Assembly: GCF_049306965.1 (NCBI RefSeq) | Contig: NC_133200.1 | Coordinates: 18,297,001-18,361,000 of the forward strand | Direction: 5' to 3' | Length of the DNA: 64,000 nucleotides | Source of the DNA: Danio rerio | Taxonomy: Eukaryota; Chordata; Actinopteri; Cypriniformes; Danionidae | Part shown: positions 49,301 through 59,322 of the stretch, piece by piece | Position numbering within the stretch: position 1 is the first letter of the stretch | Layout: every line of letters starts with the position of its first letter | Program-made: the position numbers and the translations under genes | The notes under the pieces: model-generated | Seen by the model: the letters and a program-made list of their open reading frames with translations, nothing else | What the model was told of the DNA's origin: nothing | Database searches by the model: none

Positions 49301-52300
49301 GAGAGAATATTCTATTTACATTTAAGACAACTTTCAGGTTGGCCAACAGATAACATTCTGGGAGTATTTTAGGAACTAAACAAGTTTTACATTTACATTT
49401 ACATTTAGTCATTTAACAGACGCTTTTATCCAAAGCGACTTACAAATGAGGACAAGGAAGCAATTTACACAACTAAGTGCAACAATGAATAAGTGCTATA
49501 GGTAAGTTTCAGGTCTGTAAAGTCTAAGAAGGAAAGTATTAGTAGTATTAGTAATGTATTTATTTTTTTTTTGGGTACAGTTAGTGTGATATTCAGAGGC
49601 AATTGCAGATTAGGAAGTGATGTGGAGACTAAATAGTTGAGTTTTTAGTCGTTTCTTGAAAATAGCGAGTGACTCTGTTGTTCTGATGCAGTTAGGGAGT
49701 TCATTCCACCAGCTGGGCAGATTGAGCGTGAGCGTTTGCGAAAGTGATTTCTTCCCTCTTTGGGATGGAACCACGAGGCGACGTTCATTCACAGAACGCA
49801 AGTTTCTGGAGGGCACATAGATATGCAGAAGTGAGAGCAGATAAGAAGGAGCAAGGCCAGAAGTCACTTTGTAGGCAAACATCAGAGTTTTGAATTTGAT
49901 GCGAGCAGCAACTGGCAGCCAGTGCAAACGGACTAGCAGCGGAGTGACATGTGCTCGTTTAGGTTCATTGAAGACCACTCGTGCTGCTGTGTTCTGGAGC
50001 AGTTGAAGAGGCTTGATAGAGTTAGCTGGAAGCCCAGCTAGTAGAGAGTTGCAGTAATCCAGTTTGGAGAGAACAAGAGCTTGAACAAGGAGTTGAGCTG
50101 CATGTTCAGATAAGAAGGGTCGGATCTTTCTGATGTTATAGAGTGCGAATCTGCACGATCGAGCAGTTCTAGAAATGTGGTCAGAGAAGTTCAGTTGGTC
50201 ATCAATCGTTACTCCAAGGCTTTTCACCATTTTGGATGCAGTAATGGTTGCCCCATCCATCTGGATTGAAAAGTTATGGTGTAGAGTTGAGTTGGCAGAA
50301 ACTACAAGCATTTCCGTTTTTGCGAGGTTCAGCTGGAGATGATGATCTTTCATCCAGTGTGAAATATCCAACAGGCAGGCTGAGATGCGAGCTGGAACCG
50401 AGGGATCATCAGGATGAAAAGAGAGGTATAGCTGGGTATCATCAGCATATCAGTGGTAGGAGAATCCATGTCTCTGGGTGACTGGTCCTAGAGATGATGT
50501 GTAGATGGAGAAGAGAAGTGGCCCAAGAACAGAGCCTTGAGGTACCCCAGTGTTTAGATGCTGTAGGTTGGACACCTCTCCCATCCAAGACACCCTGAAT
50601 GACCTGTCAGAGAGGTAAGATCTGAACCATTGTATAACAGTGCCCGCAACGCCCAGTGACTCGAGCGTAGATAGCAGGATCTGGTGGTTGACAGTGTCAA
50701 AAGCAGCTGACAAATCTAGCAAGATGAGGACTGATGATTTACAGTCTGCTTTAGCCAGTCTGAGATCCTCCACGACCGAGAGCAGGGCAGTCTCAGTTGA
50801 GTGGCCTTCCTTAAAGCCGGATTGCTTGTTGTCCATGAGATTGTTTTGAGTAAGAAAGTCCAGGACTTGATTGAACACTACTTGTTTTAAAAAATTCAAA
50901 AAAGTTAATTGTTGGAGCTTGTGTTCACATACTCCTAAAATTAACTATGCCTTTTCTTTTACTCAGTTAAATATTCAAACTACAATAATTAGATAAGGTC
51001 CTTGAATTTGATTGGTAATGCAGTGGAATTGCAAGTGTTGATGGGTGGTGGGGGTGGACTGGGACAAAAATTCCTCCCTGGCACTGTATCCACACCAGCC
51101 CACATTACCACACAGACACAGCCCCACCCACGACACGCATATTCACTACTTATATTGGTGTACAGATGGTGAAATAATATAAGTAGTACCATATTTAATA
51201 GGTTTTTAAACATTTAATGTATGTGACTGGAACAAAAACAACCCATTGTCATTCTTTGCACCTCTGCTTAAGGATTAAATTCATACTGTAATTTATGCAT
51301 GTATTTAATGCTAACTATGTATTCAAATGCCTATAGTACTGTGGCTTAACAGGTAGTTATAGGTTTTTTGCATGTTAGACTATATTGCTAGTACAGTAAT
51401 ATACATGTACAACAGTTTGTATACGCTAAATCCCAAGTTATCTGCTGATGATGACATTTAAAAATGTACAGGAGTTCTATGCTAAGCTTACAACTGTTAA
51501 ACAGTGTAGGTTACTGTCAAAAACTGTCAGAAGTAGAGTGAATGATGTCAAACTTTCTTAGTATATTTTAGCATAATGACTTAGAAGTATATTTTCTGTT
51601 TTCTTCTTACCTCCTCAACCACGCTACTGTCCTCTGATGCAGCAGCCAAATTTATACCAGTCAAGATTATTTCAGTTAATTTTTTGCATTTGGCAGCATC
51701 TGATTTTAGAGCCCTTTTATTGGTTTCTTGGAGCTTTTTGGCGCTGCCTTTCCTTTTTTTACGGGCCATCTCTGACAATTAGCTTAAGTTGCACTTACTG
51801 TTTGTTTGACATTCTTGCCAGATTTTGATTACGTTTGCATTAAGTTTGATTGGGTCAGCCACCTCTCAAAACCATCCGGCCGTCACCAATTGGGCCAAAT
51901 GCTTAACATTTAATTATAATAATGATAATTATTAATATTATTATTATTATTATTACTATTATTAGTATCATCATCAAACTATTCACATTTTGCAAGAGAT
52001 AAAAGCTGCCTGCATGTAAAAACAATACATATTAAGAAATAAAAAAATAAAAATAAAAAACTGACCGGTCCACATTTAAAAACTGGTCCGGCCCTTCTGG
52101 CATTTGCCAGATAGCTAGTCCGCCCCTGATGGGTGGTGAGGATTTTTCAATGATCCTAAAGCAATGTTTGTCAACCCTGCTCCTGTAGGACCATCAGCTC
52201 TGCACATTTTTCATATCTCCTTAACCAAACACATCTGATTCAGAGCATCAGCTCATTAGCAGAGACTTGAAAGACTAATTGGTGTGACAGACAAAGGAGA

Positions 52301-53337
52301 CATCCCAAACATGTGTTTGTGGTCCTCCAGAAACATGGTTGGGAACACTGCTCTAAATGTTGCAAATTGAATAACACGTTCAGCCTCTGTTATTTTCAAC
52401 TTCTGTCTTGTAGTTTTTACTCACAGATGTCTGCACTTCGTGGACTGAAAAAAGTAACCCGATGTACATGTCAAAAAAGGCGGAGCTTTAGAGTCACTCC
52501 TACTTATTAGATAACTACCACTAACCTAACATTTGGAAGGTGTTTACCAGCCAAGGCGAACTTTTCCAAAGAGTTCAGTTTGCTTTGGCATGCTGTTTTG
52601 AACAATGGGGGCACATAGCACAACAAGTTTATTTTGACCTAGTTTGGCCAATTTATAGAATGGACAAGGGAAACTTTTTTTCTTCACACCAGCAGATGGC
52701 GACATGTCATGAGTCATTCATTCATAATCATAATTCAAAATGTATTTAGAAATGACATGGTTAATGTAACAGTTAATCCTGCGTTAACCCTAGTGACTGT
52801 AAAAACCCCATTTGTTTCTATTTCTAAAATGCAAGTCACCCAAACAACTACTTACTACTTGCTACTTATAAAAGGAATATTACACTCATTAGATTGTGAA
52901 TTTCCATTTTACTATCTAAGACAGCTTTTTTTAGGAATTACCTTTACACTCTGTGAGATGACTGATCATGAAGTCTTGAGGTCGACCTGAAAAGTCTTGA
53001 GCTTTGGTAACCAGAGCTTCCTTAATAACCGCAAAACTGTTCAGAAAAACTGCTGGCCTCGATCCAGTGTACAGGCTGAAAATGTTCCCATATTTTTCTG
53101 CAAACTTAAAGTGGAAAATTGGTTTACAATCAAGAAGAAATGTTGGAACTCAAGATAAAAAGAAGAAAGCCATACTCTTTCAAACTCCTTCAAAGGATTT
53201 GCGAGGTTGAAGTGAAGCAGATTTCCAAATATTGGAAGAGGAGAAGGTCCTGGAGGAAAATTTTTTGGCCTCTGGATCCGGATGAGGAGGAAGACGAGCA
53301 GGATGCATATTAAAACAAGAACCGAGGAACCCAACAT
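43348..53337 (-). CDS. Cytochrome P450 family 2 (CYP2X-like), array copy 3, complete
   Basis: ER monooxygenase; substrate unknown. Exons: 53176-53337, 52942-53104, 47969-48121, 47695-47855, 46125-46298, 45863-46001, 45373-45560, 45159-45300, 43348-43541; 1476 nt, 491 aa plus stop, every border consensus. The start is MLGSSVLVLICILLVFL; an in-frame upstream ATG (MKQRDRSW) exists in this copy but is not shared by the others. Landmarks: [17 protein letters not shown]-helix WKDHR (119-123), I-helix AGTDTT (294-299), EVQR (351-354), Cys loop FSTGPRVCLG (Cys432), C-terminus RRRDTVKQ. Intron 2 is 4.8 kb and holds a LINE, a hAT element and other repeats. No TATA-like box is visible at the position seen in copies 1 and 2. 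Confidence 0.93.
44050..44450 (+). repeat. Unclassified repeat, copy 1
   Basis: Shares AAGGCAAGGGAAATGCGTCA plus TAATGTT, ACAAGACTCAGCAA and GGTGTGTGTGTGCAGTGCAT with 49045-49262. Intron 8 of CYP2 copy 3. Family not recognised. Confidence 0.5.
46370..46900. repeat. Repeat rich in TCTGGGCC-type words
   Basis: Recurrent CTGGCCCAGA, ACATGGCCCACATATC, TATCTGGGCCAAGT and AATCTGGGCCAGAA in intron 4 of CYP2 copy 3. Probably a diverged DNA element with internal short repeats; borders unclear. Confidence 0.4.
47239..47611 (+). mobile_element. DANA-type SINE, full length
   Basis: tRNA-like head (CACAGTGGCTCAGTGGTTAT, GGTCGCTAGTTCGAGTCC), body, and a diverged tail ending GAATGAATG. Intron 4 of CYP2 copy 3. 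Confidence 0.8.
48230..49262 (+). repeat. Unclassified repeat, copy 2, split by an insertion
   Basis: 48230-48310 (CAGGGGCAAGCACATGCATA) and 49010-49262 match the two ends of the repeat at 44050-44450. Between them lies different sequence with CGTTTCGA / GTGTTTCGAAACACT words. Intron 2 of CYP2 copy 3. Confidence 0.45.
49388..50905 (-). mobile_element. LINE (L2-like), 5'-truncated, with 3' tail
   Basis: Minus strand. Reverse transcriptase at 50450-50899 (LDLSAAFDTVNHQILLSTL, TGVPQGSVLGPLLF) continues after one in-frame TGA just before YADD into a 253-codon frame at 49610-50371 (HLQLNLAKTEMLVVSANS, LPSWWNELPNCIRTTESL, IFKKRLKTQLF). The 3' end has the AAGCGTCTGTTAAATGACTA stem typical of fish L2 and a (TGTAAA)n tail (plus-strand ACATTTACATTTACATTT). 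The endonuclease is lost by 5' truncation. Intron 2 of CYP2 copy 3. Confidence 0.92.
51049..52128 (-). mobile_element. hAT transposon with perfect 8-bp target duplication
   Basis: 1080 bp. Ends TGGGGGTGGACTGGG and (inverted) CAGGGGCGGACTAGC. ATGGGTGG lies directly outside both ends (51041-51048, 52129-52136). The minus strand at 51581-51778 encodes a basic N-terminal segment (MARKKRKGSAKKLQETNKRA, then LKSDAAKCKKLTEI) resembling the start of fish hAT-like proteins. The catalytic part is missing, so it is an internally deleted copy. Intron 2 of CYP2 copy 3. Confidence 0.8.
52162..52350. mobile_element. hAT-like MITE
   Basis: Ends CAATGTTTGTCAACCCTGC and GGTTGGGAACACTG are imperfect inverted repeats; flanks TCCTAAAG and CTCTAAAT match at 6 of 8. 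Confidence 0.55.
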
Positions 53338-53594
53338 GCTTACTAATGTCCAGCTGCGGTCCCTCTGTTTCACTCAAGCAAAGCAAGCTTGTAAACCTAT
53401 TACCTCCCAGTCTCTTGGTACATTGCTATCTGCTTGCTGAACAACATTGGCCATTTTCCAAGAAAGATAAAGCGACTGGAACAAACAATCTACTCAAAAG
53501 TTCAAAACTTTTTTTTTCACCTGTATTTTGCTGGTTTGTATAATTAAACACAAATCCATTCAGTATAGAAGAAGCTGTGCCATATGCCATATGT

Positions 53595-53907
53595 CATAGT
53601 CGCTGGTTTGATCCTCGACTCGTTTCTGTGTGGAGTTTGCATGTTCTCCCTGTGTTTGCGTGGGTTTCCTCCGGGTGCTCCGGTTCCCCCCACAGTCCAA
53701 AGACATGCAGTACAGGTGAATTGGGTAGGCTAAATTGTCTGTAGTGTATGAATGTGTGTGTGGATGTTTCCCAGAGATGGGTTGCAGCTGTAAGGGCATC
53801 CGCTGCATAAAAATGTGCTGAATAAGTTGGTGGTTCATTCCGCTGTGGCAACCCCAGATTAATAAAAGGACTAAGCTGACAAGAAAAATAATGAATGAAT
53901 GAATTTT
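53595..53907 (+). mobile_element. DANA-type SINE, 5'-truncated
   Basis: Starts in box B (GTCGCTGGTTTGATCCTCG) and has the full body and an (ATGA)n tail. Lies between CYP2 copies 3 and 4. Confidence 0.8.
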
Positions 53908-53967
53908 TAGGGGTTTTATAGCTAGCAGGTTTTTTAAAACAAAAATAATGTTTATTAATTATTCTCA

Positions 53968-54298
53968 TTGCATGGTGGCTCAGCAATTAGCACTGTTGGC
54001 TCACCATAAAAAAAAGGTCTCTGGTTTGAGTCCTGGCTCAAGCTGGAGGCCTTTCTGTGTGGAGTTTGCATGTTCTCCCCATGTTCGCACATTAGTCCAG
54101 AGACATGCAGTACAGGTGAATTGGATAAACCATAGTGAATGAATGTGTGTTTGCGCATGTCTGTGGGTTGTACGCAGTGTTAGGTTGCAGCAGGAAGGCC
54201 ATCCGCTGGTAAAACATGTATTTATAATAACTGGTGGTTCATTCTACTGTGGTGATGCCTTATAAATTGGTTAATAAGCCTAAGCATAGTGAGAAATA
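53968..54298 (+). mobile_element. DANA-type SINE, diverged
   Basis: Head CATGGTGGCTCAGCAATTAG, shortened body (TGCATGTTCTCCCCATG), weak 3' end. Directly follows the preceding SINE. Confidence 0.7.
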
Positions 54299-54340
54299 AA
54301 TGCTCAGGAAGGATGAATTAAATGTATCAAAAACAACACT

Positions 54341-54690
54341 CACTGGCCACTTTATTAAGTTCTTGGCATAGTGACACAGCCTACCAGAGTATGTTGCTGA
54401 CCATGTCCATCCCTTTATGACCACAGTGTACTCATCTTCTGATGGCTACTTCCAGCAGGATAACGCACCATGTCATAAAGCGTGAATCATATCAGACTAG
54501 TTTCTTGAACATGAAAATGAGTTCACTGAACTGAAATGGCCTCTACAGTCACCAGATCTCAATTCAATAGAGCACCTTGGGATGTGTTGGAATGGGAGAT
54601 TTGCATCATGAATGTGCAGTCGACAAATCTGCAGCAACTGCGTGATGCTATCATGTCAATATGGACCAAAATCTCAGAGGAATATTTCTA
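54341..54690 (+). mobile_element. Tc1-like transposon fragment with transposase 3' half
   Basis: Begins CACTCACTGGCCACTTTATT. The plus strand shows decayed DD34E transposase sequence (GYFQQDNAPCHKA, FLEHENEFTELKWPLQSPD, then LQQLRDAIMSIWTKISEE). Same family as 18013-18757, opposite orientation. Confidence 0.75.
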
Positions 54691-54944
54691 AATAATCATA
54701 TTAGAATTATTTCAGATGGATCATGCAACAATGAAGACTTTATTTTCAGTTTTCTTCAGTTTGTGATAGCACAAAAAAAAACCATACCATGCATGCACAC
54801 TTATCAGCTAAGCTTTTATTCAAGGCCTTTTTTCATGATACATTACAATTCTTTTTTATAATGTTTTCGACCAGTCATGATGCATACAGTCTCTTTAAAA
54901 TACTTACATCAAAGCAATTGTGCAACAGAAATTTAACATACAAA

Positions 54945-57900
54945 TCATATTCTGACAGTCTCTCTGCGCTTGATGTGCATTCTGTAGGGCTGGGGTGTGA
55001 GGGTGACCCCATAAACAGGGGTATAATCTGGTTTCCCAGCATCATTCGGCCACACAAACTGGAAACGGCGCAACAGAGTGACCATGACAAGGAAAAGCTC
55101 CATACGTGCAAGACCCTCACCAAGACACACACGTGGACCTGTTCACCAAAAAAGTTTGTACACAATTAGCAAAATACACTCAAATAACCAAAAACTACAC
55201 CTGCATCTCTTTCTGATTCTGAATGGTTACCTGCTGAAAAAGGCACAAAGGCTTCAGGCTTCTCAAACTCGCCCTGCTCATTCAGGAAGTTTGCAGGGTT
55301 GAACTCATGAGGAAACTTCCACTGACCTTCTTCTTTTAGTGCAGAACCGAGGTTAGGAATCACAAAAGTTCCCTTGAGAAATAAGGGTAAAATTAGGATT
55401 TCAAACAAGTTATACTCTTGTTATTGAAAAGTTTCCTCACCTTTGGAATGTTGTAACCCATTAGCTCTGTGTCTTTTGTAGTGCAGTGAAACACACTTAG
55501 TGGAACAGTGTTTGCAACGCGCTGAACCTCATGAATCACAGCTTGTGTGTACGGCATACTGTGTCTGTCTTCATATGATGCCTGATCTTTATCCTCCAGA
55601 ACATCATCAATCTCTTGCTGGCATTTTGCTGTTAAAATGAAAAATGTTTAAGCTAATGCTGTCAATTTTAGTTTCTTCTAATTAGTATTTTCTTGGCTTG
55701 CCTTTGTACTTTTTTTCTCCGGTTGTGTATTGGTTGGTTGATTACATCCACCTTAGTCTTGATTAGTTACTCAACATTTTTTGTTTATATGCACTGCATT
55801 CATATAGTACACTTTTCCAGTAAAACGGGGTTAATGTAATGGTTTTAATAAAATCCCCATTGGTAAAAGCGGTAAAAATCATGCTTCTTGGATTTGTCCA
55901 AGGATTCCCTTTGTTACAGTGCACTTGCCAGCAATGTTTTGTTGCGTTCTTTTGGTTTTGCTTCAATGAGAATCCAACAGAATGACATAGATGCAAAAAT
56001 AATACTATAACAATAGCCTAACCTGTTTGAACGAAGGGCATAAGCAAGATGACATGTAACCAGTGCTTAATTTGTGAATTGCAAGGACCCGGAACAGATC
56101 GGGTTAAGGAATCCATCATGTTAACCGAGGATGGAGGATGGAGTAGTGTCGCGCACAAAAGTGTGGACCAGGGGTGGGGTGGGGTTATTAGTGTGGTGGA
56201 TGGCAGAGAGGTGTTGTGGACGAAAGTGAGTGGGGTGGGGGTGTTGCGGACGAAAGTGAAATGGGTTGGGGAGTCGCAGAAGAAAGTGAAAGTGAACAGT
56301 GGACGGGGGAGAAGGAGGGGAATCTGTAAAATGAGGTGTCAGATCAGATTTCAGAGGTGCCGGATACGGATTCGCATATTCCGGCACAAATTAAGCCCTG
56401 CATGTAACTAAACCAGACACAGATGAACATAATCAATGAATCAACGACTAACAATAGAAACAACCTCAAAATGGGAACAATGGAATCAGGAACTTCCATT
56501 AATCATTCAATCATTTTCCTTCGGCTTAGTCCCTTATTTATCAGGGATTGCCACACCGGAATGAACAGCATATGTTTTATGCAACCCAGTACTGGGAAAC
56601 ACCCATTTACTCATTCACACACACTACACTACGGCCAATTTAGTTAATTCAATTCGCCTATACTTTATGTCTTTGGACTTTGGGGAAAACAGGCGTAACA
56701 CAAGGAAACACAACCCATGCAAACACAAGGAAAACATGCAAACTCCACACAGAAATGCCAACTGACCCAGCTGGTACATAAACCAGCAACCTTTTTGCTG
56801 TAAGGTGACAGTGCTAAACACTGAGCCACCATGCCACACAAACTTATATTGATACAACCTAAAAGTCCAACAAGCAAGAACCAAACTTGACTCAGCAATG
56901 ATCAAATTGATTAATATGCAATCAAAACACAGACCTTGAACCTCTGGGTGGGTCATGAGGTAGAGAAAACCTGTGAGGAGGGTGTTGGATGTTGTGTCAG
57001 TCCCTGCAAAGTGCAAATCCAGAACGTACAGGATAAGTTGAGCTTCAGAAAAGGAGGAGCCATCATTTCCTCTCTGGTGAAGTTAAAATAACCAAAGATT
57101 AGATTCTCATTCAGTTAATAAAATACTGGGGACACACTGATATTCAAATTCTGACCAATACTGATAAAGCAATAAACAATGGTGATACCTGACTGATAAA
57201 CAGATAATAATGTTTAATAACCATATTGGGGGTTAAGGAAAAATCTGGGTCACACTTTAATTTGATGGTCCATTTGTTGAATTTAGGTTACAATGCATCT
57301 ACATGCCAATTATTTCTCATTAGATTATAAGTAGGCTATCAGGTTGGGTTTAGGTTTGGCGTTAGGGTTAGTGTAAGTTGACATGTACTTGCAAAGTTTC
57401 TTATAGTCAGTTAAATGTCAGTTGAAGGAGCAGTATCAACAGATAATAAGCAGACAGTCTACTAATACTCAAATAGACCATCAAAATAAAGTGTTACCAA
57501 AATCCATAATATCTGTAAAAAGCAACATTGTTCCAATATATAGTGCTTTTACAAAAACAATACAATAACAGATGTCCACTCACCTTATCCAGCTCATCCA
57601 AATAGCAGTCAATGAAGTCTCTGGGCTCTCCTGGAACCCATGTTTTTTTGTGCTCCTTGACCAGTTGTGTAGACAATTCTCTGGCTTTGCTGGCATTTGC
57701 AAAAGCCTTCCTAAAGGGCAGGGGCAGATATCTAAACATGGGAAATGTATCATATATCTGCAATAAAACAGAGACAGTTTGTTATGAATGGTCTGAATGT
57801 TTCAAAAACAATTGTTGGTTCTCCAGATGCTGCTAAAACAGCTAGTTATCAGCGAATATATTGAAGTCTACAAGACTCCTGAATGTGTCCTGAGGGATCT

Positions 57901-59240
57901 AGCTTTAAGACCTTAACAGCAGATCTTTCAAGTCTTGTAGGTTGCAAGACTGAGTTGCAATGGATTGAACATAAGAATCAGATCTCAACAATGCTCGGTT
58001 GCATTGAGATCCTCGTAATTTGTAGGTCAGGGCAACACCTTCAATTCTTCATCATGTTCTTCAAATCATTTCTGATCAGTGTCTGCACTGCCAGCCTGAT
58101 CTCATGAGAAAACAAAACTATTTTACATTTTGTCAGTTTAGTGGCTAAAATGTGCAAATTAATACGAGTTCAATTGTACAAAAATGTACAATTTTAGGCC
58201 ACCTAATCTTGCTCAACTGCCATTGGGTGATGAGCTAATCATACAAAATTGTACAAGCTAGATTGTATAATTTAATACGAATTAGCCACTAAATCAAAAA
58301 GTGATTTTGATTTACGAATTGCCATGAAATTGTGTCTAAAGAGGCCCCTTCCACCAGGGAACCCCACTGTCTTGAGGTGGTGTACATGGTCTGCAAAGCC
58401 AGACCCAGGGTTTCCCAGCAGAGCTTTGATCAGAGGATCACATTAGCATCCTTGTGCCATACCTTCCTTGGGTAACTGCTGTAGACATACACAATGGTCC
58501 ATTAGACTCATCTGACGAGGCAATCTACTTCCTCTTCTACAAGGTCCGGTCGAAATTAACATAAATATGATTCCAAAATTGTGTGACTTGTGCCATAGCA
58601 TATCATCTGCTTCATGTTAAATTAAATGGTTTGATGAACATGATGAAGAATTAACCCTTCTGACGTGTTCACATCCTCCCCCTTCCTTTAGTGTTCCTGG
58701 TCAAATATGACCGGTCCGTTTTAAATGCTCTTATAGTAGCACAAAAATAATTTTTCTCCACCAAACTTTTATTCAACATTTTTTAGCTGTAAGCAATATC
58801 TCAAAGTAGTGTTTATCATGAATTTACAGAATTAGACATAAAATAACTGCAATGAAAATAAAAATAGGGGCTTAAATATATTGCAAAATGAACAATAGAT
58901 GACAGAAATCAAAAAACTTTGTTTCATTACTAATAGACAGCTAATTAAATAACTGTCACAGGGTCTGACTAAAGAAGTTGAAAAATGATTCATCAACCAG
59001 CAAAGCACAAACAAAATGCTATCCTTTACTGTGTTCTGAGTGATCGAGTATTCAGTCCTTCAAGTGTACTAATATAGGGAATAGTGACTGAGGGTATATA
59101 TGGTGAGCATGGACACAGAACTAGCACTAGTTATACTTTGGTCATTTTTGAGGGAGATAATAACGGTCTAATATAATAAAATATTTGTTGCTAAGCTAAG
59201 CTGAAAGTGCTCCTGCTACACTCAGAGATTGGCTGAATAG

Positions 59241-59322
<82 letters not shown>

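Noticed and set aside
53560-54158. Several overlapping frames around the two SINEs
   Set aside because: SINE-derived; the same peptides recur wherever the SINE occurs.
56049-56411. 120-residue frame rich in Gly, Val and Lys
   Set aside because: Lies exactly over the hAT-like MITE with G-rich internal repeats.
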